A DNA stretch of 10,284 nucleotides from assembly GCA_015501055.1 (NCBI GenBank), contig JADNYV010001035.1, forward strand, positions 1 to 10,284. Direction: 5' to 3'. The stretch comes from Mucidula mucida (taxonomy: Eukaryota > Basidiomycota > Agaricomycetes > Agaricales > Physalacriaceae). Positions 7,926-10,284 of this stretch are shown piece by piece. A program made the translations under genes and the position numbers. The notes beneath the pieces are model-generated. The model had not been told where the DNA came from and searched no databases. It worked only from the letters and a program-made list of their open reading frames with translations. Each line of letters begins with the position of its first letter. Position 1 is the stretch's first letter.

Positions 7926-8285
7926 CTATCGCGTGATCCCAGGGTCTTCGCTCCGGTAACTTGTCAAAGTCCGCCTTGCTGAATACATCGGAAATTCCTC
8001 GATGTAAGGTGCAGCAGCGGATGAAGGCTGTTGTGATCTCAGCTTTTCACCGCTTTTGCGATAGTTGTCCCAGTCCATCCAGAACAAACGCTCTCCCTCT
8101 TCCAACTTCTCTTCTACGTCTTCTCCTTCATCTTCCGGTGAGTCGTACTCGGGTAGATAGCCGCAGCGGTCTGGGCATCGATCAAAGGTCAATGTGGATT
8201 CCGTCCAGTTGATCGTGGGGTTGTGATATCGTAGCCAATCTAGCCCCAAAAAGATACTTGTTTTGCCGAGATTGGTGACGGCCAA
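7926..8285 (-). pseudogene. End of protease and acidic protease-RT linker
   Basis: One frame holds NLGKTSIFLGLDWLRYHNP, where FLGLDWL matches the conserved ILGxDWL at the end of retropepsin domains. An acidic linker (SPEDEGEDVEEKLEEGERLFW) and the approach to RT follow. The previous frame, carrying the protease active site, joins here through a one-base loss in the A run at 8296-8293. The frame ends at 7926 after another shift, just as RT proper begins. Confidence 0.8.
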
Positions 8286-8943
8286 CTCAATCTTTTCGCG
8301 TGATCTCCGATCTTCATCCGGACCTCCACAAAACCTTCGATTGCTCCTCCCTCGTTTAGGGTTCCATCCGCATTGTAGACAGGGAGCTTGACCGGTAACT
8401 CCTTGATCGGGAGTCCGTTCTTCTCGACGAATTCTTTATTGACACAAGAACCCGTTGCTCCACTGTCAAGAAGGGCACTCGTTTCCCATTCAGAGCCTGT
8501 GTGTACGCTCTCTATGGTTACTCGGAGTTTCATGTCCTGCCCCTTTGTTCCCCGGATGTACTTCCTCGACTTTTTCAACTCCGTCACAACTTCCACCGCA
8601 GCTTCCTTTGTCAACGCTCTGATCGCCATCACCTTCTCCTCCGTCGCTTCTCTCTCTCTCCGCTCCGGCATCCATGCTCTCAAAATTCCCACTGCTCTCG
8701 ACACGTCATCCTCTCTTAGCCGTTGTGCGATCCACTCGGGCGTATTTGGCTCAAATCTTTCTTTCGCAGGTTTTGGTGGTAAAGTCGTCGATGATATTTT
8801 AGATGTTTCAGTACCCGTACTGTAAATAGAATCTGCATCTGACGACCCTTTCCTTGATGACTGCTCCGGCAGGACTGCGTCTACTGCGGGAGCTTCGCAA
8901 AACCCAACTCTTCGGCCAGCTTCCTCTTCTCTTCGTCATTCAT
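8240..8943 (-). pseudogene. Start of pol and aspartic protease
   Basis: A possible pol start ATG at 8943-8941 overlaps the gag stop as ATGA. It reads MNDEEKRKLAEELGFAKL and then loses frame near 8895. From there to 8240 a single frame is open. It holds a Ser/Pro-rich N-terminal segment, a basic helix and the retropepsin-like protease, with the catalytic triplet in ALLDSGATGSCVN (Asp 8467-8465). Glycine-rich GAIEGFVEV is consistent with the flap or second half. The protease cuts the Gag-Pol polyprotein. The frame leaves the real protein after MKIGDHAK at 8296-8293 and resumes one base over. Length and order are normal for a fungal chromovirus. Confidence 0.85.
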
Positions 8944-9807
8944 TTCGGTCCATAGGCCCCGAATTGTCTGGGGTCGACCCTTCTTGGACAGAACCTGCTG
9001 ACATGGCCGTGTTCGCCACAGCTGAAGCAGAGTCCCCTTCGACGTGCATTGTCGATGTCCATCGGCCTGCCGGCTCCTCCATAGGTAACACCGGTGGCAT
9101 CTCGTCGTGTGATCGGCGTTGGAGGTGGGTTCGTAGGATTAGCTCTCGATGTAGCCACCTGCGGAGCTTGAGGCCGGGACTGCATGCCGGACCTCTTGCT
9201 CGCCGCCCGCCTTCTCCATAGCTGATCGATCTGAAGGATCTGTGCCTTCCAATCCTTGTACTTCTCTGGCAACCCGTCTCGGCTACCATAGATCTGATCA
9301 TGATCTTCTCGTTGACGTTGGTCTCGAGAAGTCGCACAACAAATGCGTCATCCTTTGAATATCCTGCCTGAGTGAGCAGGACCTCGAACTTCTGGAAGAA
9401 ATCTTGAGCGGTGTCTTGCCCCTGGCGCAACCGCTCGATCTGTCTTGCGCGTCTCGCGCGAGGTTGGAGTCCACAAATCGCTCCTTCAAATCTTCCTTGA
9501 ACTCCGTCCAAGAGACTGTCCATTCCTCTTCTTCCTCGTCGAAGTTCTGGTCCGAGTAGTTCTGGACCCATGCATCTACGTGATCTCCTCGGATGTAGGA
9601 GAGAACAACATCGATCCTTTCGGAGTCAGATGTGAGGTTGTTCTTCTTGTCACGGATGTATGTGAACATCGATCGCCACCAGCTTTTGTACTTGGACTTG
9701 TCCCCGTCATAGTCGTAAGGCTTGTTCACAAGGGATCGGCCTTTGATTTCGACATCGGCATGATGAGCGGGTGTGTGAGGAGCGGTTTCGGGTGCTTCGT
9801 TGGACAT
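8940..9807 (-). pseudogene. Gag polyprotein of the gypsy element, two frameshifts
   Basis: This is the structural protein that forms virus-like particles and binds the element RNA. The start is ATG 9807-9805, the first in the frame and preceded by a CT-rich leader. The N-terminal part (YDYDGDKSKYKSWWRSMFTYI, then WVQNYSDQNF) and the capsid word WTEFKEDLKERFVD are in one frame. After a one-base loss near 9440-9445 it continues with QIERLRQGQDTAQDFFQKFE. After another near 9298-9301 it continues with PEKYKDWKAQILQIDQLW. The C-terminus has a CCHC zinc knuckle, CFSCGEHGHVSRFC (9029-8988), of the form C-x2-C-x4-H-x4-C, then a TGA at 8942-8940. The assembled order is a complete Retrotrans_gag-type protein of about 285 residues. 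Confidence 0.9.
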
Positions 9808-10010
9808 GATGGATCGGGGTGATGGATCGGAGAGTGAAAGGGTGAAAGTGGGATATGGTGATGCGGATTTGGATGAAACAGGGAGGGAATAGAGGTTTGG
9901 ATGAATAGGGAGGGATCGCCTAGATCTGAAATAGAATCCAGGACTTGGTAGGGTGGGGAATGTGTGTGTATCGTAATGTAAGTAAAGTAGGTAGGTATCG
10001 TAACTGTCTA
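9808..10010 (-). other. Probable 5' leader of the gypsy element
   Basis: In sense orientation this stretch is pyrimidine-rich and ATG-poor up to the gag start, as expected of a fungal 5' untranslated leader. Near the gag ATG the nonamer GATCCATCA occurs twice in sense. Further out the + strand has the nonamer GTATCGTAA twice (9968-9976 and 9995-10003). No primer-binding site could be assigned, because the 5' LTR edge is not seen. The outer boundary is a guess. Confidence 0.45.
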
Positions 10011-10284
10011 CACTATTTTACCGACTACTGACTACGTATCTACGGAGCCCAAGAGCTCGTCACAAGTTCGCAATTGCCCAGCCGACGTCCCTCTGGTGTG
10101 AGGTAAGCCGAAGTTTTCCTGGGAACGGGGGTTGACCCGTAAACAGCGCCCACTGAAGTGCAACTGCCAAAAGTTCGTTCTCGTGAGAGCGGCTACTTCC
10201 AGCACCCGAGGCAGTTATCTCTAACTGTTAGCCGGCGCTACTGGGACCAATACACACGTATGCGGACGTGCGCTGGAATTAGGA
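10011..10284. other. Unassigned right flank, no 5' LTR
   Basis: No ORF of useful length and no match to the 308-bp LTR ends is present. A small perfect hairpin, CAGTTA-TCTC-TAACTG, lies at 10212-10227. The stretch may be more leader, host DNA, or another element into which the gypsy copy is joined. I see no RNA gene in it. Confidence 0.4.

Larger units (their letters stand above)
4663..9960 (-). mobile_element. Ty3/gypsy chromovirus retrotransposon, 5' LTR not found
   Basis: Reading the minus strand, the order is a pyrimidine-rich leader, gag with a zinc knuckle, protease, RT, RNase H, integrase, chromodomain, polypurine tract and 3' LTR. This is the order of Metaviridae chromoviruses, which are common in fungi. 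The internal coding region covers about 4.8 kb (9807-4982), a normal size. The 3' LTR is intact, but no copy of it is found between the gag start and the window end, so the 5' boundary given here is approximate. About twenty one-base frameshifts break gag-pol, almost all in short homopolymers, while nonsense changes are rare. The element sits next to a solo LTR of the same family at 2349-2656. Confidence 0.93.

Noticed and set aside
8388..8825. Plus-strand ORF opposite the protease
   Set aside because: It is a shadow of the minus-strand protease, which carries a clear DSGA active site.
9976..9985. ATGTAAGTAA shared with the LTR as a sign of a degraded 5' LTR
   Set aside because: Similarity does not extend beyond the ten bases; probably chance.
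10226..10256. A primer-binding site resembling initiator-Met tRNA (TAGCGCC on the minus strand)
   Set aside because: The word is interrupted relative to the expected TGGTAGCGCC, and no LTR end lies next to it.
1..10284. CRISPR array, tRNA or rRNA genes, bacterial operon signals
   Set aside because: No regularly spaced repeats or recognisable RNA gene were found, and the content is eukaryotic retroelements throughout.

Overview
The window is a nest of retrotransposons from what is most likely a filamentous fungus, probably a basidiomycete. That guess rests on the combination of a tyrosine-recombinase (YR) retroelement of DIRS/Ngaro type with a chromodomain-bearing Ty3/gypsy element (chromovirus). 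No host gene, rRNA, tRNA or CRISPR array could be recognised.

Layout. Positions 1-4441 (+ strand) hold a YR retroelement that begins before the window: a Gag-like ORF ending in a Cys/His zinc-binding cluster, an overlapping reverse transcriptase/RNase H ORF, and an overlapping tyrosine recombinase ORF. The recombinase is cut off after its first catalytic arginine. The RT/RNase H gene is split by a 308-bp solitary gypsy LTR (2349-2656). The LTR is flanked not by a short target duplication but by two copies of the same 676-bp RT segment (1673-2348 and 2657-3332). Positions 4442-4662 hold a non-coding segment, possibly a remnant of another LTR. Positions 4663 to about 9960 (- strand) hold a Ty3/gypsy chromovirus in the order 3' LTR, polypurine tract, pol (chromodomain, integrase, RNase H, RT, protease when read left to right) and gag. 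Its 3' LTR is 98% identical to the solitary LTR. No matching 5' LTR is present up to the window end. About 9808-10010 looks like a pyrimidine-rich leader, and 10011-10284 is unassigned.

How the parts work together. In the gypsy element, Gag forms the particle, protease matures it, RT/RNase H copies the RNA, integrase inserts the cDNA, and the chromodomain is expected to steer insertion towards methylated histone H3. In the YR element the recombinase, not an integrase, would insert the DNA. Neither element reads through as shown. The gypsy pol is broken about twenty times, yet the coding between breaks is well conserved, and nearly all breaks look like a one-base loss in a short homopolymer. 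The YR element shows the same type of break plus two in-frame TAG codons. This pattern needs to be separated from assembly or sequencing error before either element is called dead.

Main points of interest: the LTR bounded by a 676-bp duplication, which fits ectopic recombination between two LTR insertions; the homopolymer-only frameshift pattern; the truncated recombinase joined to an unidentified TG-initiated segment; and an ATGA stop/start overlap between gag and pol.
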